Assembly: GCA_032907525.1 (NCBI GenBank)
Contig: JAJJPM010000155.1
Location: forward strand, 1-11,055
Source: JAHJQQ01 sp032907525
GTDB lineage: Bacteria > Pseudomonadota > Gammaproteobacteria > Thiohalobacterales > Thiohalobacteraceae
DNA: 11,055 nt
Direction of reading: 5' to 3'
Part shown: positions 1 through 8,662 of the stretch, in pieces
Layout of the letters: each line of letters begins with the position of its first letter
Numbering within the stretch: position 1 is the first letter of the stretch
Made by a program: the position numbers and the translations under genes
The notes under the pieces: model-generated
What the model was told of the DNA's origin: nothing
Seen by the model: the letters and a program-made list of their open reading frames with translations, nothing else
Databases searched by the model: none

Positions 1-377
1 TTTGCCCGGGGCGACTTGATGAAGGTCAAGCGGCGCCGGGGCGTGATACCCGCGGTACTGCGGGGGAATCCCGCCTCCGCGCCGATGCCGTCATCGAACT
101 CCTCGTCCGCCCGTAGAGACTGTTATCCGTATCGAACTCCGTCATGCGCCGGATGTGCCCGTATGCGGGATGACGGAATCGGCCGTGGCGCAAGGGCTGC
201 CGGCCGGGCCACGCCGTGAAGCCGACTTGCGACAGCCGGAGGCGGAGCGATGAACGGGAGCGCCGGAGCAAGTCCGCCAACGAGTCCGCGCAATGGGTGC
301 AGCGCACCGCGCCGGGTGTCGTGGGCCGGGGATTTCTGGGATCATGTGACGATATCCACCGGCAAGGGCAGAGCGGC
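1..377. other. Left-edge region with no supported gene
   Basis: I see no confident coding region here. One frame is open from the left edge to 219 but turns low-complexity and serine/arginine-rich after about residue 25. Another frame is open from 3 to a TAG stop at 114-116 and ends with the protein-like ADAVIELLVRP. Third-position G/C is high in the first frame at the start and in the second frame towards position 116. This could be the frameshifted 3' end of an upstream gene, but the stretch is too short to decide. The rest holds a hairpin (136-179) and the leader of the DUF4010 gene. Confidence 0.4.
136..179. repeat. Imperfect hairpin upstream of the DUF4010 gene
   Basis: ACTCCGTCAT (136-145) pairs with ATGACGGAAT (170-179) in 9 of 10 positions. 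Inside it lies a second small stem, CCCG (158-161) with CGGG (166-169), around a TATG loop. No T-run follows on either strand, so it is not a classical intrinsic terminator. It sits just after the possible upstream stop at 114-116 and could be an mRNA 3'-end structure or a dispersed palindromic repeat. Confidence 0.45.
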
Positions 378-1727
378 ATGCTCGAGATCGACGTCGTCGT
401 CGTCCGGAATTTTCTGATCGCGCTGCTGATCGGCGCGCTGGTGGGCATCGAACGGGAGAAGTACAAGGCGGCGGAACATCCGCAGAGCTTCGGCGGTCTG
501 CGCACCTTCATTCTGTTCGCCGAGGTCGGCGCGGTCGGCGCCTGGCTGTCGCAGCACCTCGACACGCCCTGGCTGTTCATCATCTCGGTGCTGGCGGTGG
601 CGATCGTGATCGTCAGCGCCTATGTGCTGGAGAACCGTATCCGGCCGGACGCGCTCGGGCTGACCACCGAGATCGCGGCGATCACCGTCTGCCTGCTCGG
701 CGGCGCGGTGATGTACGGCTACGCCGAGCTGGCGGTGGCCCTGGGCATCATCACCACCGCGGTGCTGACCTTCAAGCAGCCGCTGCACGGGGTGGTGGGC
801 AAGATCGGCACCGACGATCTGTACGCCGGACTCAAGCTGCTGATCGCCACCTTCATCGTCCTGCCGCTGCTGCCGAAGGCGCCGGTCGACCCGTTGCAGG
901 CCCTCAACCCCTACACGCTGTGGCTGCTGGTGATCCTGATCTCCGGGCTGTCGCTGGTCGGCTATGTCGCGGTGCGCTGGCTCGGCCCGTCGCGCGGCAC
1001 CGCCGTCACCGGCATCACCGGCGGACTGGTGTCGTCGACCGCCATCAGCCTGACCTTCGCGCGCCAGAGCCGGCTCGATCCGGATCCGCTGGCCAGCGAC
1101 ACCCTCGCGGCCGGCATCCTGCTGGCGTGGGTGGTGATGTTCGCGCGCGTGGTGATCACCGTGGCCATCGTCTATGCGCCGCTGGTGCGGGACGTCGCGG
1201 TGCCGTTCGCCGTCATGGGTGCCGTCGCCGCCGTCCTGGCGGGTGCCTTCTACCGGCTCGGCGCGAGCCGGCGCCGGCCCGTGGGGCAGAGCGAGGAGGT
1301 ACAGGTGAAGAACCCGTTCAGCCTGATGGCGGCCTCGAAGTTCGGACTGCTGTTCGCGCTGGTGCTGGTCATCGTCAAGCTCACCGAACGCTACGCGTCG
1401 GTCGAGGGCCTGTATCTGGTCGCGGCTCTCGCCGGTCTCACCGACGTCGATGCGATCACTCTGTCGATGGCCGAATACGCGCGCCAGGGCGGCACCCTGG
1501 CCGTGGCGGCGACCGCCATCGCCATCGCCGCGCTCAGCAACACGCTGGTCAAATGGGGCATGGTGGCGGTGCTCGGCAGCCGGCCGCTGCGGCTGCGGCT
1601 GGCGGGGGCGACGGCGGCGATCCTGGTCAGCCCGGCGCGGCGCGCTGCTCCAGCAGCGTCGCCTGGGCGCTGCGCGGCTTCTGGTTGCTGGCGGGTTTCG
1701 CGCGGCGGTACTCGCCGTCCTTGTTGA
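378..1727 (+). CDS. MgtC/SapB-type DUF4010 membrane protein
   Basis: This is a predicted inner-membrane protein of 449 residues. The N-terminal part is MgtC/SapB-like: a first membrane helix leads into GIERE (residues 23-27), then GGLRTF near residues 39-44, then several further hydrophobic helices. The rest resembles the DUF4010 half found fused to MgtC-like domains, with many membrane segments and the motifs GITGGLVSSTA and AGLTDVDAITLSMA. The function of DUF4010 proteins is not firmly known; MgtC relatives act in magnesium limitation and in modulating ATP synthase or phosphate transport. I chose ATG 378 because the family begins just before this first helix; a GTG at 216 in the same frame would add 54 polar, non-family residues. 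AAGGG about 11 bases upstream is a weak ribosome site. The last 30 or so residues, after a short final hydrophobic stretch, are arginine/alanine/cysteine-rich and unlike the family. They are encoded antisense to the end of ppk1, suggesting a read-through tail. Confidence 0.82.
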   Translation: MLEIDVVVVRNFLIALLIGALVGIEREKYKAAEHPQSFGGLRTFILFAEVGAVGAWLSQHLDTPWLFIISVLAVAIVIVSAYVLENRIRPDALGLTTEIAAITVCLLGGAVMYGYAELAVALGIITTAVLTFKQPLHGVVGKIGTDDLYAGLKLLIATFIVLPLLPKAPVDPLQALNPYTLWLLVILISGLSLVGYVAVRWLGPSRGTAVTGITGGLVSSTAISLTFARQSRLDPDPLASDTLAAGILLAWVVMFARVVITVAIVYAPLVRDVAVPFAVMGAVAAVLAGAFYRLGASRRRPVGQSEEVQVKNPFSLMAASKFGLLFALVLVIVKLTERYASVEGLYLVAALAGLTDVDAITLSMAEYARQGGTLAVAATAIAIAALSNTLVKWGMVAVLGSRPLRLRLAGATAAILVSPARRAAPAASPGRCAASGCWRVSRGGTRRPC

Positions 1728-3708
1728 GTATCCACGCCTGGGTATTGTCGGCCAGATACAGTTCCAGCCCTTCCTTCAGGATGCGGTTGCGCAGGCTCTG
1801 GTCCTCGATGGGGAAGCACACCTCGACGCGCTGGAAGAAGTTGCGTCCCATCCAGTCGGCGCTGGAGAGATAGAGGTCGTAGTCGCCCTCGTTGTGGAAG
1901 TAGAACACCCGCGTGTGCTCCAGGAAGCGGTCGACGATGGAGCGCACCTGGATGTTGTCCGACACGCCGGGCACGCCCGGACGCAGGCAGCAGATGCCGC
2001 GCACGATGAGATCGATCTTCACGCCCGCCTGCGAGGCCTGATAGAGCGCGCGGATGATCTGCGGTTCGAGCAGCGCGTTCATCTTGGCGATGATGCGCGC
2101 GGGCTTGCCGGCGCGGGCGTTGTCCGCCTCGCGCTCGATCAGCCGCAGCAGTTCCTTGTGCAGGTTGAAGGGCGCCGGCACGATCTTCTTGAGCTTCTTG
2201 CCGCGGCCGAGGCTGGTCAGCAGCTGGAACACGCGGTGCACGTCCTCGCCGATGGCCTTGTCGCAGGTGAACAGCCCGTAGTCGGTGTACAGACGCGCCG
2301 TGCGCGCGTGGTAATTGCCTGTGCCGAGGTGCACATAGTGGCGCAGCCGCCGTCCCTCGCGGCGCGTGACCAGCACCATCTTGGCGTGGGTCTTGTGCCC
2401 GACCACGCCGTACACCACGTGCGCGCCGGCTTCCTGCAGGCGGGTGGCGAGCTTGATGTTGTCCTCCTCGTCGAAGCGCGCGCGCAGTTCGACCACCACC
2501 GTGACCTCCTTGCCGGCCCGCGCCGCATCGACCAGGGCGTTGACGACCGCGGAATCGGCACCGGTGCGGTAGAGCGTCTGCTTGATGGCGAGGACGTCGG
2601 GGTCGGCGGCGGCCTGGCGCAGGAAATCGACCACGGGAACGAAGGATTCAAACGGATGGTGCAGCAGCAGGTCGCGCGCCTGGATGGTCTCGAAGAGATT
2701 CACGTCGGGCCCCAGCCGCGCGGGACGCGAGGGCGTGAAGGGCGGGTATTTCAGATCCGCCCGGTCGACCAGGTCGTAGATCGCGAGCAGGCGGTTGAGA
2801 TTGACGGGGCCGTTGACCTGATAGAGGTCCTCGGTACCGAGCTTGAACTGGCGCAGCAGGTAGTCGGTCATGGCCTCGCTGCAGTTGTCCGCCACCTCCA
2901 GGCGCACGGCATCCCCATAACGGCGCGACAGCAGCTCGCCCTCGACGGCCCGCAGCAGGTCCTCGATCTCCTCCTCGTCCACGAACAGGTCGCTGTTGCG
3001 GGTGACCCGGAACTGGTAGCAGCCGGTCACCTTCATGCCGGGGAACAGGTCGCCGACGTGGGCATGGATGATCGACGACAGGAAGACGAACTCGTGCGGT
3101 CCGCGGCTGTAGCTGTGCGGCACCTGGATCAGCCGCGGCAGCGAACGCGGCGCCTGCACCACGGCCACGCGGCTGGAACGGCCGAAGGCGTCCTTGCCCT
3201 CCAGCGAGACGATGAAGTTCAGGCTCTTGTTCAGGATGCGCGGAAACGGGTGTGCCGGATCCAGCCCCAGCGGGCTCAGCACCGGCAGCAGCTCATGGGT
3301 GAAGAAGCGGTGCACCCACTGGGCCTGCTTGGGCGTCCACTCGGTGCGGCGCATGAAGCGGATGCGCTCGGCGGCCAGCGCGGGGAACAGTTCGTCGTTG
3401 AGGATGCGGTACTGCTCGGCCACCAGCCGGTGGGCCTCGGCGCTGATCTGGGCCAGCGCCTCCTGCGGGCTGAGGTTGTCCGGGCCGGCCGGGAGCACGG
3501 TGCCGGAGGCGAGCTTCTCCTTCAGACCGGCGACGCGGATCTCGAAGAACTCGTCCAGATTGGTGCTGGAGATGCACAGGAACTTGAGGCGTTCCAGCAG
3601 CGGCGCGCTGGTGTCCCGGGCCTGTTCCAGGACCCGCTTGTTGAACGCCAACAGGCTGATTTCACGATTGATGTAGAGACCGGGCTGACTGAGGTCGATG
3701 CTGTCCAT
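1627..3708 (-). CDS. ppk1: Polyphosphate kinase 1 (Ppk1)
   Basis: Ppk1 reversibly transfers the gamma-phosphate of ATP to inorganic polyphosphate, through a phosphohistidine enzyme intermediate. The protein has 693 residues, close to the E. coli enzyme (688). The N-terminal domain begins with YINREIS (residues 12-18) and contains Asn50 in TNLDEFFEIR, equivalent to the ATP-contacting Asn45 of E. coli. Arg381 (YRTG) and Arg411 (ARFDEEDN) match E. coli Arg375 and Arg405. His441 in THAKMVL matches the autophosphorylated His435, and His598 in EHTR matches His592. All key residues are present, so the enzyme should be active. ATG 3708 is chosen because the family starts just before YINRE; the open frame runs 30 codons further upstream, but those codons lie in the promoter region. 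No clear Shine-Dalgarno sequence precedes the start. The gene is divergent from pstC, with which it shares a control region, and its 3' end overlaps the convergent DUF4010 gene. The pairing with pst fits a role in storing imported phosphate. Confidence 0.97.
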   Translation of the reverse strand: MDSIDLSQPGLYINREISLLAFNKRVLEQARDTSAPLLERLKFLCISSTNLDEFFEIRVAGLKEKLASGTVLPAGPDNLSPQEALAQISAEAHRLVAEQYRILNDELFPALAAERIRFMRRTEWTPKQAQWVHRFFTHELLPVLSPLGLDPAHPFPRILNKSLNFIVSLEGKDAFGRSSRVAVVQAPRSLPRLIQVPHSYSRGPHEFVFLSSIIHAHVGDLFPGMKVTGCYQFRVTRNSDLFVDEEEIEDLLRAVEGELLSRRYGDAVRLEVADNCSEAMTDYLLRQFKLGTEDLYQVNGPVNLNRLLAIYDLVDRADLKYPPFTPSRPARLGPDVNLFETIQARDLLLHHPFESFVPVVDFLRQAAADPDVLAIKQTLYRTGADSAVVNALVDAARAGKEVTVVVELRARFDEEDNIKLATRLQEAGAHVVYGVVGHKTHAKMVLVTRREGRRLRHYVHLGTGNYHARTARLYTDYGLFTCDKAIGEDVHRVFQLLTSLGRGKKLKKIVPAPFNLHKELLRLIEREADNARAGKPARIIAKMNALLEPQIIRALYQASQAGVKIDLIVRGICCLRPGVPGVSDNIQVRSIVDRFLEHTRVFYFHNEGDYDLYLSSADWMGRNFFQRVEVCFPIEDQSLRNRILKEGLELYLADNTQAWILNKDGEYRRAKPASNQKPRSAQATLLEQRAAPG

Positions 3709-3734
3709 GGTCGGGCCGCTGCAGCGTAGGGCCC

Positions 3735-3767
3735 GGGCATTATGCCCCAATTGTGAAAACTGTAACC
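3735..3767 (-). promoter_or_regulatory. Candidate ppk1 promoter with palindrome
   Basis: On the minus strand, CATAAT (plus-strand 3739-3744) is a good -10 hexamer about 30 bases upstream of the ppk1 start. A 17-bp spacer puts a poor -35 region (GGTTAC) at 3762-3767, overlapping the Pho half-site at 3760-3766. The -10 is embedded in the palindrome GGGCATTATGCCC (3735-3747). Promoter activity is inferred from sequence only. Confidence 0.4.
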
Positions 3768-3798
3768 CGGGCCGGCCGGACTGTAACAATACTGTCAT
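3751..3798 (+). promoter_or_regulatory. Pho box (PhoB-binding site) for pstCAB-phoU
   Basis: CTGTAAC-AATA-CTGTCAT at 3781-3798 is two 7-bp half-sites separated by a 4-bp AT-rich spacer, the classic E. coli PhoB box arrangement. A further CTGTAAC lies at 3760-3766, 21 bp upstream (one base short of two 11-bp repeats), and a degenerate TTGTGAA at 3751-3757. All face pstC. PhoB is activated by PhoR during phosphate starvation, and binding here should activate the pst operon. The upstream half-site also overlaps the candidate ppk1 promoter, so ppk1 could be affected. Confidence 0.9.
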
Positions 3799-3808
3799 AT
3801 AGCGCGCC

Positions 3809-3814
3809 TATGCT
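3809..3814 (+). promoter_or_regulatory. Candidate -10 element of the pst promoter
   Basis: TATGCT begins exactly 10 bases after the end of the Pho box. That is the spacing seen at PhoB-dependent promoters such as E. coli pstS, where the box replaces the -35 element. Transcription would start near 3820, only a few bases before the preferred pstC start at 3825, so the transcript would be almost leaderless. TATAGC at 3798-3803 is a less well spaced alternative. Confidence 0.55.
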
Positions 3815-3824
3815 ATGCGCCGAT

Positions 3825-6098
3825 ATGAGCAGCCCCTCGCCCGCCGCGGAATCCCCCCTGTCACGCATCGGCGCCGCCACCCAGGCGCGCCGGCGCCGCT
3901 GGCGCATGGCCAAGGACTGGGTGGCGCGCCACGGTGTCATGATCGGCGGCTTCGGTGTCATCGTGGCCATTCTGCTGATCTTCTTCTATCTGCTGTATGT
4001 CGTCTTTCCGCTGCTCGAGCCGGCTTCGGCGGAGGCGGTGGCCGACTATCCGCTGGACGAGGGCGCGGCCGAGACCCTGCACCTGGCCATGGAGGAGCAG
4101 GCGGAGATCGCCGTGCGCTACGACAGCGCCGGGCGGGTGCGCTTCTTCGCCACCCACGACGGCAGGGCGATCGCCGAACACACCCTGCCGGTGCCCGCGG
4201 GCGTGACCGTCACCAGCCACGCCCAGGGCCTGCCCAGCCGGGGCGACGTGTCGCTGGGCCTGTCCGACGGCTCGGTCCTGGTGACCCGGCATACCTATAA
4301 GGTGAGCTTCCCGGGGGATCGGCGCCTGATCACGCCGCAGCTGGAGTTCCCGCTCGGCGACCAGCCGTTGCCGATCGACGCCGCGGGCCAGGCCCTGGAA
4401 CGCATCGCCGTGCAGTCCAGCGACCGCACCACGGTCGCGGCGCTCACGGCCGACCAGCGCCTGCTGCTGGTCATCCTGCAGAAGGAGGAATCCTTCCTGG
4501 AGGAGTCCGAGACCCTGCAGCGCTACGAGCACGCACTGCCCAACACCGCCGGCCAGGTGCGCCATCTGCTGGTCGATCCGGACCAGCGTTCTCTGTACGT
4601 GGCCACCGACACCGGCACGCTCGCCTACTACGATATCGCCGATCCCGAGGCGCCGCGCCTGGTGCAGCAGCTCGGCGTGGTGCCGCCCGGCACGCGGCTG
4701 ACGGGGCTGCGGATGCTGGCGGGCGGCATCTCGCTGCTGGTGTCCAGCTCCGACGGCCAGATCGTGCAGTGGTTCCCGGTGCGCGACGAGGCGAACCAGC
4801 CGATGCTGCGCCGCATCCGCAGCTTCGCCAGCGAGGCGGCGGTGACGGCGCTGGCGCCGGAGTTCGCCCGCAAGGGTTTCCTGACCGCGAATGTCCGCGG
4901 CGGCGTGGACATCTACCATACGACCGCCGGCAAGCACATCCTGGGCGTGCAGGTCAGCGACCGGCCGCTGCGGCGGCTGGCGGTGGCGCCGCGCGCGAAC
5001 GCCTTCCTGGCCGAGGACGCCGCCGGCCGCCTGCACTTCTGGCACATCGACAACGAGCATCCCGAGGTCTCCTGGTCGTCGCTGTGGGGCAAGGTGTGGT
5101 ACGAGAGCTACCCCAGGCCCGACTATGTCTGGCAGTCGTCCTCGGCCAGCAACGACTTCGAGCCCAAGTTCAGTCTCACGCCGCTGGCCTTCGGCACGCT
5201 CAAGGCGGCCTTCTACGCCATGCTGTTCGCGGTGCCGATCTCCATCTGCGGCGCCATCTATGCGGCGTATTTCATGGCGCCGGGCATGCGCAAGCTGGTC
5301 AAGCCGACCATCGAGATCATGGAAGCGCTGCCGACGGTGATCCTCGGCTTCCTCGCCGGCCTGTGGCTGGCGCCGACTGTCGAGGCGCATCTGCCGGGCG
5401 TGTTCGCGCTGCTGCTGGTGCTGCCGGTCGGCACGCTGCTGTTCGCCTGGCTGTGGCGGCTCATGCCGGCGGGCGTGCGCCACCGCGTGCCGGACGGCTG
5501 GGAGGCCGCGCTGCTGATACCGGTGCTGCTGCTCATGGCCTGGGCGTCGATGGCGCTGAGCGCGCCGCTGGAGACGCTGCTGTTCGGCGGCGACATGCGC
5601 GTGTGGATGCGTAACGAGCTGGGCATCGGCTTCGATCAGCGCAACGCGCTGATCGTCGGCCTGGCCATGGGCTTCGCGGTCATCCCGACCATCTTCTCCA
5701 TCGCCGAGGACGCCATCTTCAGCGTACCGCGCCATCTGACCAACGGCTCGCTGGCGCTCGGCGCCACGCCCTGGCAGACGCTGGTGCGGGTGGTGCTGCT
5801 CACCGCCAGCCCCGGCATCTTCTCGGCGGTGATGATCGGCATGGGCCGCGCGGTGGGCGAGACCATGATCGTGCTCATGGCGACCGGCAACACGCCGGTG
5901 ATGGATCTCAGCCTGTTCCAGGGCATGCGCACGCTGTCGGCCAACATCGCCGTGGAGATGCCGGAGGCCGAGGTCGCCAGCACGCATTTCCGCATCCTCT
6001 TCCTCGCCGCCCTGGTGCTGTTCATGTTCACCTTCGTGTTCAACACGCTCGCCGAGCTGGTGCGGCAGCGTCTGCGCCGCAAGTACGCGTCGCTGTGA
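3825..6098 (+). CDS. pstC: Phosphate ABC transporter permease PstC (long form)
   Basis: PstC is one of the two membrane subunits of the high-affinity PstSCAB phosphate importer. At 757 residues it is more than twice E. coli PstC (319). After a basic N-terminus (RRRRW at 22-26) comes a membrane helix at about 37-63. A large non-membrane region at about 65-445 follows, with repeated short beta-rich stretches (such as TVAALTADQRLLLV, SLYVATDTGTLAYYDI, GFLTANVRGGVDIYHT) suggesting a beta-propeller-like fold, probably periplasmic. The BPD_transp_1 permease core starts near FEPKFSLTPL (about 445). Its cytoplasmic EAA-type loop, with GSLALGATPWQTLVRVVLL, lies near 640-660. Long PstC forms are known in Pseudomonas and other gammaproteobacteria. 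The start is uncertain: ATG 3825 follows the Pho-type promoter closely and keeps the family's basic N-terminus. ATG 3810 overlaps the candidate -10, and ATG 3906 would remove the basic stretch. None has a clear ribosome site. First gene of the operon. Confidence 0.93.
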   Translation: MSSPSPAAESPLSRIGAATQARRRRWRMAKDWVARHGVMIGGFGVIVAILLIFFYLLYVVFPLLEPASAEAVADYPLDEGAAETLHLAMEEQAEIAVRYDSAGRVRFFATHDGRAIAEHTLPVPAGVTVTSHAQGLPSRGDVSLGLSDGSVLVTRHTYKVSFPGDRRLITPQLEFPLGDQPLPIDAAGQALERIAVQSSDRTTVAALTADQRLLLVILQKEESFLEESETLQRYEHALPNTAGQVRHLLVDPDQRSLYVATDTGTLAYYDIADPEAPRLVQQLGVVPPGTRLTGLRMLAGGISLLVSSSDGQIVQWFPVRDEANQPMLRRIRSFASEAAVTALAPEFARKGFLTANVRGGVDIYHTTAGKHILGVQVSDRPLRRLAVAPRANAFLAEDAAGRLHFWHIDNEHPEVSWSSLWGKVWYESYPRPDYVWQSSSASNDFEPKFSLTPLAFGTLKAAFYAMLFAVPISICGAIYAAYFMAPGMRKLVKPTIEIMEALPTVILGFLAGLWLAPTVEAHLPGVFALLLVLPVGTLLFAWLWRLMPAGVRHRVPDGWEAALLIPVLLLMAWASMALSAPLETLLFGGDMRVWMRNELGIGFDQRNALIVGLAMGFAVIPTIFSIAEDAIFSVPRHLTNGSLALGATPWQTLVRVVLLTASPGIFSAVMIGMGRAVGETMIVLMATGNTPVMDLSLFQGMRTLSANIAVEMPEAEVASTHFRILFLAALVLFMFTFVFNTLAELVRQRLRRKYASL

Positions 6099-6100
6099 GG
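6097..6100 (+). promoter_or_regulatory. Ribosome binding site deciding the pstA start
   Basis: GAGG lies six bases before ATG 6107 and overlaps the pstC stop codon. It favours ATG 6107 over the in-frame GTG at 6095, which overlaps the stop of pstC in a GTGA arrangement. Confidence 0.55.
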
Positions 6101-6106
6101 CCGGCC

Positions 6107-7762
6107 ATGAAGACCTGGATCAAGAGCGGCGCCCCGTGGATCTGGATGAACGCGGCGGCGGTCAGCGCCAGTCTCATCATGGTCGCCGGCCTGCTGGGCC
6201 TGATCGCCCTGCGCGGCCTCGGCCACTTCTGGCCGGCGGACGTGGTGGAGATGGACTACCTCGCCGCCGACGGCCAGGTGGTGCGCCTCATCGGCGAACT
6301 CGGTACCTACGAGGACGTGCCGCGCGAGCGGCTGGCCGCCACCGGCGTACGCCTGCCCGAGGGCGACGCGGTCACGCTGCGCCGCTACCTGCTCAAGACC
6401 GGCAACCGCGACGTGGCGGGGCCGGATTTCATGTGGGTGCTGGAGCACGATATCCAGGCGCGCCGCTATCCGCCCGAGCTGGTCGCCATCGAGCGCCGTG
6501 AGTGGGGCAATTTCTACGGCTATCTGCGCGAGGTGCGCGAGGCCGGCGCCAGCGTCGCCAGCGGCGACCAGGCCTGGGACGCGCTGCAGCCGCGACTGGA
6601 GCGCGCCCTGGATCTGTTCGCCGCCATCCGCGACATCGAGCGCGGCGCCATCGGCAGCATCAACTACCGGCTCGAGCAGCTGCGGCTGCGCACCCGGCGC
6701 CTGGAACTGGACGGCCGGAACGATCCGGCGGCGCTGGCCGACATCGCCGCCGAGCGCGCCGGCCTGCAGGCGGAGTACGAAGGCCTGCAGCAGGAGCTGT
6801 CGGATCTGTACCGCGACATCGCCCGCGACAGCATCGTGGTCGAGACGCAGGCCGGCCAGCAGGTCGAACTGCCGCTGTCCAAGATCGTGCACATCCGCCA
6901 GCCCAACGCCATGGGCGTGTTCACCAAGCTGAAGACCTATTTCGCGAAGGTCTGGGAGTTTCTCAGCGACGAACCGCGCGAGGCCAACACTGAAGGCGGC
7001 ATCTTCCCCGCCATCTTCGGCACGGTGCTCATGGTGATCCTGATGTCGGTGCTGGTGACGCCCTTCGGCGTGATCGCGGCGCTGTATCTGCGCGAATACG
7101 CCAGGCAGGGGCCGGTGACGCGCATGATCCGCATCGCGGTCAACAACCTCGCCGGCGTGCCCTCGATCGTCTACGGCGTGTTCGGCCTGGGCTTCTTCGT
7201 GTATTTCCTGGGCGGCAACATCGACCGGCTGTTCTATCCCGAGGCGCAGCCGGCGCCGACCTTCGGCACGCCGGGTCTGCTGTGGGCGTCCATCACCCTG
7301 GCGCTGCTGACACTGCCGGTGGTGATCGTGGCCACCGAAGAGGGCCTCGCGCGCATCCCCAAGGCGATCCGCGAGGGCAGCCTGGCGCTCGGCGCCACCA
7401 AGGCCGAGACGCTGTGGCGCACCGTGCTGCCCATGGCCAGCCCGGCCATGATGACCGGCCTGATCCTGGCCGTGGCACGCGCCGCCGGCGAGGTGGCGCC
7501 GCTCATGCTGGTCGGCGTGGTGAAGCTGGCGCCGACGCTGCCGCTGGACGGCAACGCGCCCTTCCTGCACCTCGACCGCAAGTTCATGCACCTCGGCTTC
7601 CACATCTACGATGTCGGCTTCCAGAGCCCCAACGTCGAAGCGGCACGGCCGCTGGTGTATGCCACCGCGCTGCTGCTGGTGCTGGTCATCATGGTGCTGA
7701 ACATCGCCGCCATCACCATCCGCAACCGTCTGCGCGAGAAGTACCGTGCGCTGGATCAATGA
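6107..7762 (+). CDS. pstA: Phosphate ABC transporter permease PstA (long form)
   Basis: PstA is the second channel subunit of the PstSCAB phosphate importer in the inner membrane. It has 551 residues against 296 in E. coli. A membrane helix at about 17-37 is followed by a large probably periplasmic insertion up to about residue 295. Within it, residues 174-243 are rich in charged and leucine heptads (IERGAIGSINYRLEQLRLR and onwards) and look like an alpha-helical coiled-coil hairpin. The BPD_transp_1 core begins near GGIFPAIFGTVLMVILMSVL. Its EAA loop, with REGSLALGATKAETLWRTVL, lies near 420-440, and the protein ends with a last helix and a basic tail. ATG 6107 is preferred for its ribosome site; GTG 6095 would add four residues and couple translation with pstC. 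The TGA stop (7760-7762) is followed by pstB after 37 bases. The matching size of the insertions in PstC and PstA suggests that they pack against each other or against PstS. Confidence 0.95.
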   Translation: MKTWIKSGAPWIWMNAAAVSASLIMVAGLLGLIALRGLGHFWPADVVEMDYLAADGQVVRLIGELGTYEDVPRERLAATGVRLPEGDAVTLRRYLLKTGNRDVAGPDFMWVLEHDIQARRYPPELVAIERREWGNFYGYLREVREAGASVASGDQAWDALQPRLERALDLFAAIRDIERGAIGSINYRLEQLRLRTRRLELDGRNDPAALADIAAERAGLQAEYEGLQQELSDLYRDIARDSIVVETQAGQQVELPLSKIVHIRQPNAMGVFTKLKTYFAKVWEFLSDEPREANTEGGIFPAIFGTVLMVILMSVLVTPFGVIAALYLREYARQGPVTRMIRIAVNNLAGVPSIVYGVFGLGFFVYFLGGNIDRLFYPEAQPAPTFGTPGLLWASITLALLTLPVVIVATEEGLARIPKAIREGSLALGATKAETLWRTVLPMASPAMMTGLILAVARAAGEVAPLMLVGVVKLAPTLPLDGNAPFLHLDRKFMHLGFHIYDVGFQSPNVEAARPLVYATALLLVLVIMVLNIAAITIRNRLREKYRALDQ

Positions 7763-7799
7763 CGACGCCGGCCCGCGGCCGGACGCGAGAGACGCGACC

Positions 7800-8636
7800 A
7801 TGAACGATCGAACAGTGTCTACCCATGCCATCGGCATGGACGCCCTCGGGCAGGCCGGCGTGGACCGGCGCATCGAGGAGGAGGACATCTGCATCCAGGT
7901 CGAGAGCCTGGATCTGTACTACGGCGCCAAGCAGGCCCTGAAGGGCATCACCATGAGCGTGCCGCGGCAGCGCGTCACGGCCTTCATCGGGCCCAGCGGC
8001 TGCGGCAAGTCGACGTTGCTGCGCTGCTTCAACCGCATGAACGACCTGGTCGACGGCGTGCGCATCGAGGGCCGCATGCTGCTCGACGGTCAGGACATCT
8101 ACGCCAAGTCGGTGAACGTCGCCGATCTGCGCCGCCGCGTCGGCATGGTGTTCCAGAAACCGAACCCGTTTCCCAAGAGCATCTACGAGAACGTCGCCTA
8201 CGGCCTGCGCCTGCAGGGTGTGCGCAGTCGCCGCGTGCTGGACGAGGTGGTGGAGAACGCGCTGCGCGGGGCGGCGCTGTGGGACGAGGTCAAGGAACGC
8301 CTGCACGACAACGCCCTCGGCCTGTCCGGCGGCCAGCAGCAGCGTCTGGTGATCGCACGCGCCATCGCCATCGAGCCCGAGGTGCTGCTGCTGGACGAGC
8401 CCGCCTCGGCACTGGATCCGATCTCGACGCTCAAGATCGAGGAGCTGATCTACGAGTTGAAATCGCGTTACACCATCGTGATCGTGACGCACAACATGCA
8501 GCAGGCGGCGCGCGTATCGGACTATACTGCGTTCATGTACATGGGCGACCTGATCGAGTTCGGCGACACCAACACCATCTTCACCAACCCGACGGAGAAG
8601 ATGACGGAAGACTACATCACCGGGCGCTACGGCTGA
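7800..8636 (+). CDS. pstB: Phosphate ABC transporter ATPase PstB
   Basis: PstB hydrolyses ATP on the cytoplasmic side to drive phosphate import through PstCA. In its 278 residues it has Walker A GPSGCGKS (64-71), the Q-loop in MVFQKPNPFP, signature LSGGQQQR (175-182), Walker B LLLDEP with catalytic Glu200, the D-loop SALDP and the H-loop His231 in VTHNMQQAA. The ending TEDYITGRYG is characteristic of PstB. About 30 residues precede the ABC core, as in Pseudomonas-type PstB (about 277 residues). ATG 7800 is chosen for that length; an in-frame GTG at 7746 inside pstA would add 18 residues. No strong ribosome site is visible, only GAGAG about eight bases upstream. The gene lies 37 bases after pstA and 26 bases before phoU. 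Confidence 0.97.
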   Translation: MNDRTVSTHAIGMDALGQAGVDRRIEEEDICIQVESLDLYYGAKQALKGITMSVPRQRVTAFIGPSGCGKSTLLRCFNRMNDLVDGVRIEGRMLLDGQDIYAKSVNVADLRRRVGMVFQKPNPFPKSIYENVAYGLRLQGVRSRRVLDEVVENALRGAALWDEVKERLHDNALGLSGGQQQRLVIARAIAIEPEVLLLDEPASALDPISTLKIEELIYELKSRYTIVIVTHNMQQAARVSDYTAFMYMGDLIEFGDTNTIFTNPTEKMTEDYITGRYG

Positions 8637-8646
8637 GCGCGCCGGC

Positions 8647-8657
8647 GGGAGAGGGGA
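8647..8657 (+). promoter_or_regulatory. Strong ribosome binding site of phoU
   Basis: The purine-rich stretch GGGAGAGGGGA contains GAGG (8651-8654) eight bases before ATG 8663. It is the best Shine-Dalgarno sequence in the operon and fixes the phoU start. It may allow PhoU to be made efficiently relative to the transporter subunits. Confidence 0.65.
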
Positions 8658-8662
8658 CGAAG